A stretch of DNA of 64,000 bases from Thalassospira profundimaris (GCF_003326675.1 NZ_JPWF01000003.1:62001-126000); one strand, 5' to 3'. Positions 46,155-55,870 are shown, counted from the stretch's first letter. A program made the numbers and translations. Notes: generated by a model not told the origin, from the sequence alone.

Positions 46155-47399
46155 TTAATGGGTTGCCCGACAGAACTTTCCGCGTTCGGTAATGCCGACA
46201 ATCACGATGCCAATCAAACCAAGGCAGAAATACCCGGCCAAAAGCGGAATGACCGTGCCATCGAATTGCTGGCCAATGATGCCCCCGGCAACAACACCGA
46301 TCAGCGTGCTATAGACCCCGGTTACGGAAGATGCTGTACCCGCAATCGCACCGACCGGTTCCATGGCAAGCGAGTTGAAGTTCGGCATGGTCAGCGAGAA
46401 ACAGAACAAAGTCATGGTAAGGCCGACGCCAAACACCAGTAGCGGCGGTTTGCCATCAAAGCCGATTGCAATCATCACATTCACAAGGCTGCTGATCGTC
46501 ATGAAGAACAGCGCTGCATGCGAAATCTTGTGCATGCCAAGCTTTCTTACCAGACGTGCATTGATGAAAGACGAGAAACTCATGCAGGCGGCAATCATTC
46601 CGAATGCCAGCGGGAACCAGACGCCAAGCCCATAAACCTCGGTTTCAAAGATTTGCTGGGCTGATCCGATATAGGCCATGAGGCACGCGAACATCACCCC
46701 CATGGCGGTAGAGTAGCCAAGGGTCTGACGATTGGTCACCGTTGTTTTGATGTCGCGGGCAATGCGCGACACCGACAATTTGTGCCGATATTCGGGGTGC
46801 AGCGTTTCTGGCATCCGCAGCAGATACCAGCAAACAATCGCAATCGCCAAAACCAGTGTGCTGACGAAAATCATGTGCCAGTTCGCAAGCGCAAGGATAA
46901 GGCTGCCCGATGCCGGGGCAAAGACCGGCAGAATAATGAACACCATCATGACAAAGGACATAACGCGGGCCATTTCACGTCCTTCGAAACAGTCACGGGT
47001 GATTGCCATGGTCAACACGCGCGGAGCAGCCGCGCCAAGGCCCTGCACGAAGCGGGCAACAAGCAAATGATCATAGCTGTCTGCAAAGATCGCCATGATG
47101 GTGCCGACGGCATAAATGCCAAGTCCGGCAATCAGGACAGGCCGACGGCCAAAGCTGTCAGCAAGCGGACCATAAACAATCTGCATCAGGCCAAAGGCGA
47201 TCATGAAGACGTAAATCAGCATCTGCATCTGATTGCCGTCCGTGATGCCGAAATCCTCGGCAATCGGGCCAAAGGCCGGCAGCAGGTTGTCAATCGACAG
47301 GGCGACAAGTCCGATGGTGATTGCCATCAGACATACAAATTCGGCAAAGCCGGGCAGTGGACGTGCCGCAGCACTACCCGTTGGTCGGGGATCATTCAT
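46155..47399 (-). CDS. MFS exporter of the Bcr/CflA drug-resistance family
   Basis: A 414-residue major facilitator protein with 12 predicted helices. Typical Bcr/CflA features are LSIDNLLPAFGPIAEDFG in helix 1, YGPLADSFGRRPVLIAGLG as motif A between helices 2 and 3, and VQGLGAAAPRVLTMAITRD in helix 4. It should export small amphipathic compounds by proton antiport. ATG 47399 is used. The gene is monocistronic, divergent from the ClC gene with a 235-bp gap, and no regulator is adjacent. The substrate cannot be predicted. Confidence 0.88.
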   Translation of the reverse strand: MNDPRPTGSAAARPLPGFAEFVCLMAITIGLVALSIDNLLPAFGPIAEDFGITDGNQMQMLIYVFMIAFGLMQIVYGPLADSFGRRPVLIAGLGIYAVGTIMAIFADSYDHLLVARFVQGLGAAAPRVLTMAITRDCFEGREMARVMSFVMMVFIILPVFAPASGSLILALANWHMIFVSTLVLAIAIVCWYLLRMPETLHPEYRHKLSVSRIARDIKTTVTNRQTLGYSTAMGVMFACLMAYIGSAQQIFETEVYGLGVWFPLAFGMIAACMSFSSFINARLVRKLGMHKISHAALFFMTISSLVNVMIAIGFDGKPPLLVFGVGLTMTLFCFSLTMPNFNSLAMEPVGAIAGTASSVTGVYSTLIGVVAGGIIGQQFDGTVIPLLAGYFCLGLIGIVIVGITERGKFCRATH

Positions 47400-47634
47400 T
47401 TTTCGGGTTCCGTATCAAACGGTTCGGGTGGCGTCAGCAAACTGAACGGAAGCCGCAGAATGCTTTATTTTCCGTATCAAAGGCAATGATCGTTTTTTGA
47501 AAGGCGTTTGACGCAAACCTGATGGCTGAATTGCGAAATTATTCATAGCCTTCCGGGTCTTTACCCTTTATTCGCAGGAAAACCTGATCCTATGATCCAT
47601 CTTGTCGCGAAATTGCCAACCCGGTAAGGCTGAT

Positions 47635-49428
47635 ATGGCTGAAAAGCTTCTGAAATCGAACATTGTTTTGAACCGTATGCGTCGCATCGTCAAAAGCGAG
47701 CAGCTGGTTCTTTCGATTTTGGCACTGGTGGTTGGCGCACTTGCAGGCGGTGGCACCATTCTGTTCCGCGACGGATTGTTGTTTGTGCAAAGCCTGTTTT
47801 ACGGCACGTCGGACGAGGCACTTCATCGCCATCTGATTGATCTTCCTGTCTGGCAGCTTGTCCTTGGTCCAACCGCGGGCGGACTGATTGTCGGTATTTT
47901 CATATACAAGTTCCTGCCAGGGAAACGGCCGCACGGGGTGGCCGATGTGATTGATGCGGCGTCTTTTCATGATGCACGCATGTCAACACGGTGCGGTATC
48001 AAAAGTGCCGTGGCCAGTATGGTGTCGCTTGGCAGTGGGGCGTCGCTCGGTCGCGAAGGGCCGGTTGTCCATATGGGGGCGTCGTTTGGGGCATGGCTTG
48101 CGCGAATTCTTCATTTACGGCGTTCTGCGGCGCGGACACTTTTGGGATGTGGTGTGGCATCCGCAGTGGCGGCTTCCTTCAATGCGCCGCTTGCCGGGGC
48201 CTTGTTTGCCCATGAGGTTGCCCTTGGTCATTATGCCCTGACGGCATTTGCGCCGATTGTTCTGGCATCTGTAACCGGGACTGTGATCACGCGCCTTTAT
48301 TACGGGCAGGGTGTGGCCTTCCAGTTTCCGGTTCATCATATCCAGTCATTCTGGGAATTTCCGGCCTTTGCCCTGCTGGGCATTCTTGCCGGTGTAACCG
48401 CTGTTCTGGTGGTCAGAACCATTCCGATTGTTCAGAAAACCGCCGATAAAGCCAAAGCACCCCTGTGGCTGCGCCCGGCAATTGCCGGCTTGGTGGTTGG
48501 ATTGGTTGGTTTGATCTTCCCGCAGATCATTGGTGTCGGTTATGGCGGGATGAATGACGCGCTTTACGAGCTTTACAGCTTCCCCTTCATGCTGGGGCTT
48601 CTGTTTGCCAAGGCGTTTGTTGTCGCGATTTGCATGGGGCTTGGTTTTGCGGGGGGCATGTTCAGTCCGGCATTGTTCCTGGGCGCGATGCTTGGCGGGG
48701 CGTTTGGCTTCCTTGCCACCAGTGTGTTTCCTGATCTGTCGTCCGGGTATGCAGCATACACACTTGTCGGGATGGGGGCGGTTGCGGCTGCTGTTCTGGG
48801 TGCGCCAATTTCAACAACCCTGATCATCTTTGAACTGACTGGGGACTATGCCCTGACTGTGGCGGTGATGGTGGCATCGGTTCTGGCGTCTGTGGTGATG
48901 GATCAATTCCAGGGTGGATCATTCTTCCAGTGGCAATTGAAATGCCGCGGCCTTTCGACCCGATGGGGCCGCGAGATGAATTTGCTGCGCATGATGAAGG
49001 TCGCCGACATCATGAAGTCGGAATATGAAACGGTCCCGCTGACCGAAGGTCTTCCGGTCATTCGCGAAAAACTGATCAATGCCCCGTATTCGGAACTGTT
49101 CGTGATTGATGACAATGCCAAACTGCATGGCACGATCACATTGACCGATTTACGCCATGCTGCCTTTGATCCCAATCTGGGGTCCGAAGTTACCGCAGGC
49201 GAAGTTGCACGATCCAAGCCACCGGTTTTGTATCGGACAGACAGCATTGAAAAAGCCATCCGCCTGATGGAGCAAACCGGCGAAGAACATTTGCCGGTTC
49301 TCAATAACGAAGAAGATCGCGAAATGATCGGCTTCGTGCACGAAAAGGACGCGATGATGGCCTATAATAACGCGTTGCTCGAACTGCAAAGCGAAGAACG
49401 TGGCGACGCACCGCCCAAGCTGTTCTGA
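47635..49428 (+). CDS. ClC-type chloride transporter with C-terminal CBS pair
   Basis: A 597-residue protein. The ClC membrane domain (about residues 20-440) has selectivity-filter segments GSGASLGREGPVVHMGA, with the gating Glu in GREGP, and GFAGGMFSPALFLGAMLG. Glu in GALFAHEVALGH corresponds to the internal proton Glu of H+/Cl- exchangers. Two CBS domains follow (VADIMKSEYETVPLTEGLP and later AIRLMEQTGEEHLPVLNN) and may bind adenine nucleotides. ATG 47635 with TAAGG upstream is chosen. Antiporter rather than channel activity is inferred from the two glutamates. Confidence 0.92.
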   Translation: MAEKLLKSNIVLNRMRRIVKSEQLVLSILALVVGALAGGGTILFRDGLLFVQSLFYGTSDEALHRHLIDLPVWQLVLGPTAGGLIVGIFIYKFLPGKRPHGVADVIDAASFHDARMSTRCGIKSAVASMVSLGSGASLGREGPVVHMGASFGAWLARILHLRRSAARTLLGCGVASAVAASFNAPLAGALFAHEVALGHYALTAFAPIVLASVTGTVITRLYYGQGVAFQFPVHHIQSFWEFPAFALLGILAGVTAVLVVRTIPIVQKTADKAKAPLWLRPAIAGLVVGLVGLIFPQIIGVGYGGMNDALYELYSFPFMLGLLFAKAFVVAICMGLGFAGGMFSPALFLGAMLGGAFGFLATSVFPDLSSGYAAYTLVGMGAVAAAVLGAPISTTLIIFELTGDYALTVAVMVASVLASVVMDQFQGGSFFQWQLKCRGLSTRWGREMNLLRMMKVADIMKSEYETVPLTEGLPVIREKLINAPYSELFVIDDNAKLHGTITLTDLRHAAFDPNLGSEVTAGEVARSKPPVLYRTDSIEKAIRLMEQTGEEHLPVLNNEEDREMIGFVHEKDAMMAYNNALLELQSEERGDAPPKLF

Positions 49429-49452
49429 TCGGAAATCATTGACCCAAAAAAC

Positions 49453-49480
49453 AAGAGCAGCGCCGTGGCGCTGCTCTTTT
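49453..49480 (+). terminator. Rho-independent terminator of the ClC gene
   Basis: AAGAGCAGCGCC pairs with GGCGCTGCTCTT around GT, followed by TT; the minus side has TTGTTTTTTGGG, so it could also serve the convergent 50103 gene. Confidence 0.85.
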
Positions 49481-49503
49481 GCGATGTGCTTACAGGGACC
49501 GGA

Positions 49504-50103
49504 TCACGCAGCCATAGCATTCTGGCCAAATGATTTTCGAACCTGTTGTCCATGCAGGACCTGGGCTGTAACCCGGCTGTCCAGACCTGCGACGTCTTCG
49601 GGAAGATTGGTCGCAGCTTGTTCCGCCTGTTCAAGTTCCTGACGGTCCTGTTGTCTTTGGCGTTCCGCCTTTTCGTTCCGGTTTTCATCTTTGACCGGAA
49701 CAGAATTGGCCTCACGCAGTGCCGATCTGAATTCCTCGTCGGCGTCCTTCTTGGCATTCAGGACGTCATCTTCGGAGGTCTCAGATTTGGAAGATGATGC
49801 AAACACATCACCAACCGGTTGATGATCGGACCCGTTATCATTGCCCTGAACATCTGCCATGGCAGCTGCAAAGCTTGATGACCCGGACCCGATTTCCTGA
49901 AATTCGAGCATTACGGACTGCATCGCGTCGGAAAGCTGGCTTTTGGCGGTGCCGGTTTCCGATCTGTTTTCGCCCGTGGTCAATACAGGTACAGCGCTAC
50001 CTGCGCTAAAACCCTCGATACCTTCGTGTGCACCTGACCGTTCCGCAGAACTGGCCCGGGAAGACATTGGCAACCCGTTGCCCAATCCAAAAATTGTACT
50101 CAT
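49504..50103 (-). CDS. Ser-rich, charged protein of unknown function, related to the EF-hand protein at 52287
   Basis: A 199-residue protein I do not recognise. The N-terminal half is Ser/Gly-rich with the motif LSDAMQSVMLEFQE. The second half is highly charged and probably coiled coil (NEKAERQRQQDRQELEQAEQ). No signal peptide, membrane segment or EF-hand loop is visible. The LSDxxxSxxLExQE motif also occurs in the EF-hand protein encoded at 52287, which suggests a common origin. ATG 50103 (MSTIFGLGNGLPMSS) is chosen; the longer frame to 50217 lacks support. It converges on the ClC gene. Confidence 0.65.
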   Translation of the reverse strand: MSTIFGLGNGLPMSSRASSAERSGAHEGIEGFSAGSAVPVLTTGENRSETGTAKSQLSDAMQSVMLEFQEIGSGSSSFAAAMADVQGNDNGSDHQPVGDVFASSSKSETSEDDVLNAKKDADEEFRSALREANSVPVKDENRNEKAERQRQQDRQELEQAEQAATNLPEDVAGLDSRVTAQVLHGQQVRKSFGQNAMAA

Positions 50104-50405
50104 GTCGAGAACCCTTCTTGTGGGATGCACAAAGCACCGCGGACAGTCCCGAAACGATATAGGGACCACCAACGGATACTTTTCACTTGAAATCCAAGCA
50201 ATTCCCGGACCACACAAGGCTTTCCAATCTGCATAAGAAAATTGGAAATTACCCTTTGTCGAATAAAGAGGTTTTCAGGACATCCACATCGGCATAACAG
50301 GCAAAAAATACCGATACCAAAGAGGGTTAGATGTCATTTCCCTTGTCTATTAGGGTAAGGTGATGGTCGAATTTTGCCGATGATGACTGGTTGATGCGAA
50401 CGCAG
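50104..50405. other. 302-bp divergent intergenic region before wecB
   Basis: This is the control region between the Ser-rich gene and wecB. It holds an inverted repeat, TTTCCAAT and ATTGGAAA at 50221-50248 with a 12-nt loop. I see no other gene or RNA in it. Confidence 0.4.
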
Positions 50406-51518
50406 ATGAAACTTCACCTGATTGCCGGTGCACGTCCCAACTTTATGAAAATTGCACCTCTGTGGCGCGAGCTGCACCGCCATGAAGTCATCCGGCCATC
50501 CTTCATCCATATGGCGCAGCACCGTGATGACGCGATGGCATCCATGATCTGGCGCGAACTGGGTTTGCCCGATCCGGACCATATCCTTGAATGGGACAGG
50601 CACGGGGATGAAGACGTGCTGGGACAGATGATGGATCAATATCTGGACCTGTGTCGTTTAGATCGCCCGGATGCCGTTTTGGTGGTCGGGGATGTCACTG
50701 CATCCCTTGCCGCCGGAAAAGTTGCTTACGAGAGGGGTATTCCGCTGATCCATCTGGAAGCCGGTTTGCGATGTTTTGATCTGTCTGTTCCGGAAGAACG
50801 CAATCGGATCGAAATTGATCAAATGGCGGATTTGCATTTAACACCGTCGCAGGATGCCGATGTCAATCTGTTGGCCGAGGGGATCGACTCTGATCGGATC
50901 AGACGGGTCGGAAATATCATGATTGATACATTGATGATGATGGGCGGGGCGATCAAACGGGACGGGATTCTTGATCGTCTTGAACTGCGTGGTCAGGATT
51001 ATGTCGTTGTGACATTACATCGACCGGGCAATGTCGATACGCCCGATACGCTGTCTTCTATCTGTCAGCAGCTGTGCGAAATTGCCAGACATATTCCTGT
51101 ATGTCTGCCGCTTCATCCGCGAACGCAACAACAGTTGGCGCTTGGTGGCCAAATCACCGTCCTTGAAAAGGCAGGGATACGGTTGTTGCCACCATTGGGG
51201 TATTCGGCCTTTGGCCGTCTCATCCGTGATGCGAAATTGGTGATCACGGATTCCGGCGGTGTTCAGGAAGAAACAACCTGGCTTGGCATTCCCTGCCTGA
51301 CCTTGCGGCCATCAACCGAACGACCCGTTACCGTGACGGATGGGACGAACCGTCTTGTCAGAGTCTCGGAGCTGGCCAGCACAGCAATTGATCATGTTCA
51401 GCGGAGCAGGGCCGAAACACACCCTGTCTGCAAAATCCCGCTTTGGGATGGTAAAACTGCAAGCAGAGTGATTAGAGAACTTGATCAGTTCCGATTGTCA
51501 GAGGCATTCAGGAAATAA
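50406..51518 (+). CDS. wecB: UDP-N-acetylglucosamine 2-epimerase (non-hydrolysing)
   Basis: A 370-residue epimerase. Conserved segments are MKLHLIAGARPNFMKIAPLW at the start, HLEAGLRCFDLSVPEERNR, VVTLHRPGNVD, CLPLHPRTQQQL, and ITDSGGVQEETTWLGIP with LRPSTERP near the end. It interconverts UDP-GlcNAc and UDP-ManNAc for cell-surface polysaccharide. The start is uncertain between 50394 and ATG 50406; neither has a clear ribosome site. Unusually it stands alone, without other polysaccharide genes. Its 3' end overlaps the convergent EF-hand gene by 11 bp. Confidence 0.92.
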   Translation: MKLHLIAGARPNFMKIAPLWRELHRHEVIRPSFIHMAQHRDDAMASMIWRELGLPDPDHILEWDRHGDEDVLGQMMDQYLDLCRLDRPDAVLVVGDVTASLAAGKVAYERGIPLIHLEAGLRCFDLSVPEERNRIEIDQMADLHLTPSQDADVNLLAEGIDSDRIRRVGNIMIDTLMMMGGAIKRDGILDRLELRGQDYVVVTLHRPGNVDTPDTLSSICQQLCEIARHIPVCLPLHPRTQQQLALGGQITVLEKAGIRLLPPLGYSAFGRLIRDAKLVITDSGGVQEETTWLGIPCLTLRPSTERPVTVTDGTNRLVRVSELASTAIDHVQRSRAETHPVCKIPLWDGKTASRVIRELDQFRLSEAFRK

Positions 51519-52287
51519 CCTGTGCCAACAGTTTGCTGCCAAATGTTTCGCGCTCGATATCAAAGCCTTGGGCATTGCTCGATGATTGCTCGTTTATCGC
51601 ATCTGTATCGCTGCTGCTGCTGTTATCAGGCAGGCTGCTTTGGGATGGTGTGGCGTCCTGCGGGGCTGCTGCCATAATTTCTGACAGGCTGACCATGCCA
51701 TCCTCGTTGGTGTCAAGCGGATCAAACGTGCCGTCGGGGCCCATGGCGGCCGCCATGCTGTTCAGCATGCTGTCTTCGTCGGTGCCAGCGCTATCACCGC
51801 TGGCAGGCATGGCCCCGCTTGGTGGCATCATGGATGCAAGATAGTCATCCTCGGAAATGCTTTCGGCTTCTGAACCGGCCATGACATTCCAAAGATTTTC
51901 TGACATCTCGCTTGTCACGTCATCCGGGGCGGCGGCCATGAACTCGTCCTTGGTCAGGGTGCCGTCACCATCGGTATCCATGTCCGAAAACAGGCGCTGT
52001 GCGTCAAAGCTGCTGTTGCCGTCGGTTGTGGTGCTGGTTTCCTGCAATTCAAGCAACATCGACATGATCGAGTCTGAAAGCTGACCTGTTATGGCCTCGC
52101 TTTGCGATGTCAGATCGCCCATCGCATCCGAAGCGCCAGAGGTGCCGCCGCTCATTGCGAGAAGTGAAAATCCGCCAAGGCCCTCAAGGCTGGATGCGTC
52201 GTCGCTGCCTTTCGAAGAACCCGCAGCCTGACTGTTTTGACTGAGGATTTGCGCGATGCTGCCGCTCATGCTGCTGATGCCGCTCAT
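51508..52287 (-). CDS. Ser-rich EF-hand calcium-binding protein
   Basis: A 259-residue protein. A low-complexity Ser/Gly N-terminus leads to QLSDSIMSMLLELQE. Two EF-hand loops follow: DMDTDGDGTLTKDE (about residue 107) and DTNEDGMVSLSE (about residue 198). A degenerate ISEDDYLA segment lies between them. No secretion signal is visible. It resembles small EF-hand proteins of Rhodospirillales whose role is unknown; some related proteins are called calcium-binding type III effectors, but no secretion system is present here. ATG 52287 has a GAAGG site. Confidence 0.8.
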   Translation of the reverse strand: MSGISSMSGSIAQILSQNSQAAGSSKGSDDASSLEGLGGFSLLAMSGGTSGASDAMGDLTSQSEAITGQLSDSIMSMLLELQETSTTTDGNSSFDAQRLFSDMDTDGDGTLTKDEFMAAAPDDVTSEMSENLWNVMAGSEAESISEDDYLASMMPPSGAMPASGDSAGTDEDSMLNSMAAAMGPDGTFDPLDTNEDGMVSLSEIMAAAPQDATPSQSSLPDNSSSSDTDAINEQSSSNAQGFDIERETFGSKLLAQVIS

Positions 52288-52490
52288 TTTCTTGCCTTCG
52301 TTTAGAATTGCGTTGTTATCTGAATTCACGGGGAAGGCTGAAAAAACTGGCGCACAAATATTGATTTTCTGAGGGGGACGCTCGGGAAAGGGTTGGTGGA
52401 TGTTCCTGTTTTGTTGCAGAATGGAAAAAATACCCGGCCGCATCCCATGCAAGGCTGGTCCTTGGAACACAGCGTGATATATATGCCGCC

Positions 52491-54848
52491 ATGATGGATG
52501 ATCCCTTCGAAATTGATGAATTCGCCGCCAGCCCGGAAATGCGTCTTGGTGATGCGCCGGCCCCGGCATATCTCGACAATCTGAATGCCGAGCAGCGCGA
52601 TGCTGTCGAAACGCTTGACGGGCCGTTGCTTGTGCTTGCCGGTGCGGGCACTGGCAAAACGCGGGTTCTGACCACGCGCCTGGCGCATTTGCTTGAAACC
52701 AAGGCCCAGACAGAGCGCCTGCATCCCCAGCAAATCCTTGCCGTGACCTTTACCAATCGTGCGGCAAAGGAAATGCAGGAACGTGTTGCCCATGCCCTTG
52801 GTCGTCCGGTCGAAGGATGGTGGCTGGGAACCTTCCACTCGTTATCAGCACGTTTGTTGCGTCGTCATGCCGAACTGATCGGGCTGCAATCAAACTTCAC
52901 GATCCTTGATAGTGACGATCAGGTCCGTCTGCTTAAGCAGATCATGGATGCCGAACAGATCGATCCGAAAAAATGGCCGGCCAAGCAATTGATGGGCATC
53001 ATTCAGCGCTGGAAGGACAAGGGACTGACGCCCGAACGGGTCAATGAAAGTGTTGAGTTCGCCAATGGCGGGGCCAAGCATCTTTACAGGATTTATCAGG
53101 AACGTTTGAAGGTCCTGAATGCGTGCGACTTCGGTGATTTGTTGCTGCATTGCCTGACCCTGTTCCAGCAACATCCCGAAGTGCTGCGCCAGTATCAAAG
53201 CACCTTCCGCTATATTCTGGTCGATGAATATCAGGATACCAACGTTGCGCAGTATCTGTGGCTGCGCGCGATGGCGATGGTTCATCGCAATATCTGCTGT
53301 GTCGGTGATGATGACCAGGCGATCTATAGCTGGCGCGGGGCCGAGGTCGGCAATATCCTGCGTTTTGAATCCGATTTCCCCGGTGCCAAGGTGGTGCGAC
53401 TTGAACAGAATTATCGTTCAACGCCGCATATTCTGGCCGCCGCGTCAAAACTGATCACTTTTAACGACGGGCGTCTGGGCAAACAGCTTTGGACGGAAAT
53501 CGACACTGGCGAAAAGGTCTTTGTCAAAGGTGTCTGGGATGGCGAGGCCGAGGCACGGCTGGTCGGCGAAGATATCGAAGCCCTTCAAAGCCGGGGCATT
53601 GGCGCGTCCCAAATGGCCATTCTGGTGCGTGCCGGTTTCCAGACCCGTGAATTTGAAGAACGGCTGATCACGCTGGGTATCCCGTACCGGGTTGTCGGTG
53701 GTCCACGCTTTTACGAGCGTCAGGAAATCCGTGATGCGCTGGCCTATATCCGTCTGGTCGCGCAGCCCGATGACAGTCTGGCCTTCGAGCGTATCGTCAA
53801 TGTGCCCAAGCGCGGGGTTGGCAAGGCAACGCTTCAGACCTTGCATCAATATTCCCGTGATCAGGCAATTTCATTGCCATCGGCGGCGCGTGATCTGATT
53901 GATACCGAAGAACTGAAACCCAAAATGCGCCAAGCCATCGGCGGATTGCTGGGCGATTTTAAACGCTGGCGCGAGATGCTGGCAGGCAGTTCCCATGTCG
54001 AGGTGATTGAAACCGTCCTTGATGAAAGCGGCTATACCGATATGTGGCGCACATCAAAGGAAATCGATGCGCCGGGCCGCCTTGAAAACCTTAAGGAACT
54101 TGTTTCCGCCATTGGCGAGTTCGAAAATCTGACCAGCTTCCTTGAACATGTTTCACTGGTCATGGAAAACGAGCAGAATGACGCGCAGGAAAAAGTCACC
54201 ATCATGACCCTGCACGCGGCCAAGGGGCTCGAATTTGACTATGTCTTCTTGCCCGGTTGGGAGGAAGGTGTTTTCCCCCATCAGCGCGCCATGGATGAAA
54301 GCGGGGTCAAGGGCCTCGAAGAAGAACGTCGTCTGGCCTATGTCGGGATTACCCGCGCGCGCAAACGTGCGACGATTTTGTATGCCGCCAACCGGCGCAT
54401 CTATAATCAGTGGCAATCGGCCCTGCCGTCGCGCTTTGTTGATGAATTGCCCGATGAGCATATCGAACGGATCAGTGATACCGGACTTGGCGGGCATGGG
54501 GGCAACCATTCGCCTGGTGCCTGGGGTTCGGACGACTGGATGAAAATGCCAAGCTGGGCCAACGAGGGGTCAAGCAACCGCAATCCGGTTTCCGGTGCAT
54601 CCGAGCGCAAGTTCGCCTCCAGCGGGTGGCAGGATCGCGTGCGCAAAAACGTGATTGATGTTAAGCCTGATGGTGAAACCAGTTATTCGACCAATTCGAA
54701 ATCATCGAAATACAAGGTTGGCGATGCTGTACGTCACCGGAAGTTCGGGCCGGGAACGGTGCGTGCAGTCGACGGCAACAAGCTGGAAATTCATTTCGAG
54801 GGTGTCGGTACAAAGAAAGTGGTCGACAGCTTCATCTTGCCGGGGTAA
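52491..54848 (+). CDS. uvrD: UvrD/PcrA-type superfamily 1 DNA helicase
   Basis: A 785-residue SF1A helicase. It has Walker A LAGAGTGKTRVLTTRLAHL (about residue 50), AVTFTNRAAKEMQERV, Walker B ILVDEYQDTN, GDDDQAIYSWRGAE, VRLEQNYRST, MTLHAAKGLEFDYVFLPG and AYVGITRARKRA. The C-terminus carries a PcrA/UvrD Tudor-like domain (KYKVGDAVRHRKFGPGTV) that contacts RNA polymerase in PcrA. It unwinds DNA 3'-5' in repair and clears replication forks. ATG 52491 (or 52494) has no strong ribosome site. Single gene upstream of prmA. Confidence 0.94.
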   Translation: MMDDPFEIDEFAASPEMRLGDAPAPAYLDNLNAEQRDAVETLDGPLLVLAGAGTGKTRVLTTRLAHLLETKAQTERLHPQQILAVTFTNRAAKEMQERVAHALGRPVEGWWLGTFHSLSARLLRRHAELIGLQSNFTILDSDDQVRLLKQIMDAEQIDPKKWPAKQLMGIIQRWKDKGLTPERVNESVEFANGGAKHLYRIYQERLKVLNACDFGDLLLHCLTLFQQHPEVLRQYQSTFRYILVDEYQDTNVAQYLWLRAMAMVHRNICCVGDDDQAIYSWRGAEVGNILRFESDFPGAKVVRLEQNYRSTPHILAAASKLITFNDGRLGKQLWTEIDTGEKVFVKGVWDGEAEARLVGEDIEALQSRGIGASQMAILVRAGFQTREFEERLITLGIPYRVVGGPRFYERQEIRDALAYIRLVAQPDDSLAFERIVNVPKRGVGKATLQTLHQYSRDQAISLPSAARDLIDTEELKPKMRQAIGGLLGDFKRWREMLAGSSHVEVIETVLDESGYTDMWRTSKEIDAPGRLENLKELVSAIGEFENLTSFLEHVSLVMENEQNDAQEKVTIMTLHAAKGLEFDYVFLPGWEEGVFPHQRAMDESGVKGLEEERRLAYVGITRARKRATILYAANRRIYNQWQSALPSRFVDELPDEHIERISDTGLGGHGGNHSPGAWGSDDWMKMPSWANEGSSNRNPVSGASERKFASSGWQDRVRKNVIDVKPDGETSYSTNSKSSKYKVGDAVRHRKFGPGTVRAVDGNKLEIHFEGVGTKKVVDSFILPG

Positions 54849-54925
54849 GCCCCGATGCAAATATTCACGGAATACCGAACTAACCGGGCGGCGATCGCAA
54901 GCGGCCCTGACAAGCGAGAAGCGAA

Positions 54926-55807
54926 ATGACCGAACCCGTTCTTTGCTATAACTTCCAGTTTGAAGTTGATGGCGCATATGCCGAGGCCTTTGCCGAAGCA
55001 CTTTATGATTATTGCGATGCGCTGTCGCATTTTGAACGTCCCGGTGATCCGACCGCACCTTGGCGGATCGAAGGTTTTGCCGGTGCCTATTTCGACAAGG
55101 GTGCAGTTGAAACCGCCGTTTCGATCATGGCGTCTGCGGTCGGGATTGAAAGCCCGGTTGTGACTTTTGGTACTTATGAGCCAAAAGACTGGGTCGGTGA
55201 AAACCTGCGCAGCTTCAAGCCGATTTCGGTTGGCCGGTTCTTTGTCCATGGTTCGCACTGGGAAGAAGACCTTCCGGTTGCCAAGCTTGGTCTTCAGGTT
55301 GATGCTGGTCTGGCATTCGGTTCCGGTGAACACCAGACCACCAAGGGATGCCTTGCCGCGATTGACTGGGTGGCAAAACGCGGCCCGCGTTACAATGCGC
55401 TTGATATGGGTTGTGGGTCGGGCATCCTTGGTATGGCCTGTGCCAAAACCTGGCGCAGCACGGTGATGATGGCCGATATCGATGCTGCATCGGTTCGCGT
55501 CGCGCAGGAAAATGCCAAGATCAACCAGATCGCCGATTTGGTAACTGCAATCCACTCCAACGGTTTCCAAGACAAGCGCGTACGTGAAGCCGGTTATTAC
55601 GACATCATCTGCGCCAATATTCTGGCCCGCCCGCTGCGTGCGATGGCGCATGAACTGACCAGCACGCTTTCCGAAGGCGGTGTTGTCATTCTGTCGGGGC
55701 TTTTGTCCCATCAGGAACAGTTCGTTCTGTCAGCTTATCGTGAAGTCGGCCTGTCGCTGATCAAGCGGTTCAAGGTCGAAAACTGGACGACGCTTCTGGT
55801 CGGTTGA
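54926..55807 (+). CDS. prmA: Ribosomal protein L11 methyltransferase
   Basis: A 293-residue SAM-dependent methyltransferase. The N-terminal L11-recognition domain is followed by GSGEHQTTKGCL (about residue 133) and the SAM motif LDMGCGSGILGMACA, then YDIICANILARPLRAMA with the catalytic-region Asn. It trimethylates ribosomal protein L11. ATG 54926 follows GAGAAG. It lies 77 nt after the helicase gene and has its own terminator. Confidence 0.93.
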   Translation: MTEPVLCYNFQFEVDGAYAEAFAEALYDYCDALSHFERPGDPTAPWRIEGFAGAYFDKGAVETAVSIMASAVGIESPVVTFGTYEPKDWVGENLRSFKPISVGRFFVHGSHWEEDLPVAKLGLQVDAGLAFGSGEHQTTKGCLAAIDWVAKRGPRYNALDMGCGSGILGMACAKTWRSTVMMADIDAASVRVAQENAKINQIADLVTAIHSNGFQDKRVREAGYYDIICANILARPLRAMAHELTSTLSEGGVVILSGLLSHQEQFVLSAYREVGLSLIKRFKVENWTTLLVG

Positions 55808-55827
55808 TTATATCCCGACCTGTGATG

Positions 55828-55857
55828 CAAAGGGCCGCGCAGTTGCGCCTTTTTTGT
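55828..55857 (+). terminator. Rho-independent terminator of prmA
   Basis: AAAGG/CCTTT and GCGC-AGTT-GCGC pair with a three-base bulge, followed by a T-run, about 20 nt after the prmA stop. The stem is imperfect. Confidence 0.65.
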
Positions 55858-55870
55858 TGTCCGGTTCCTG

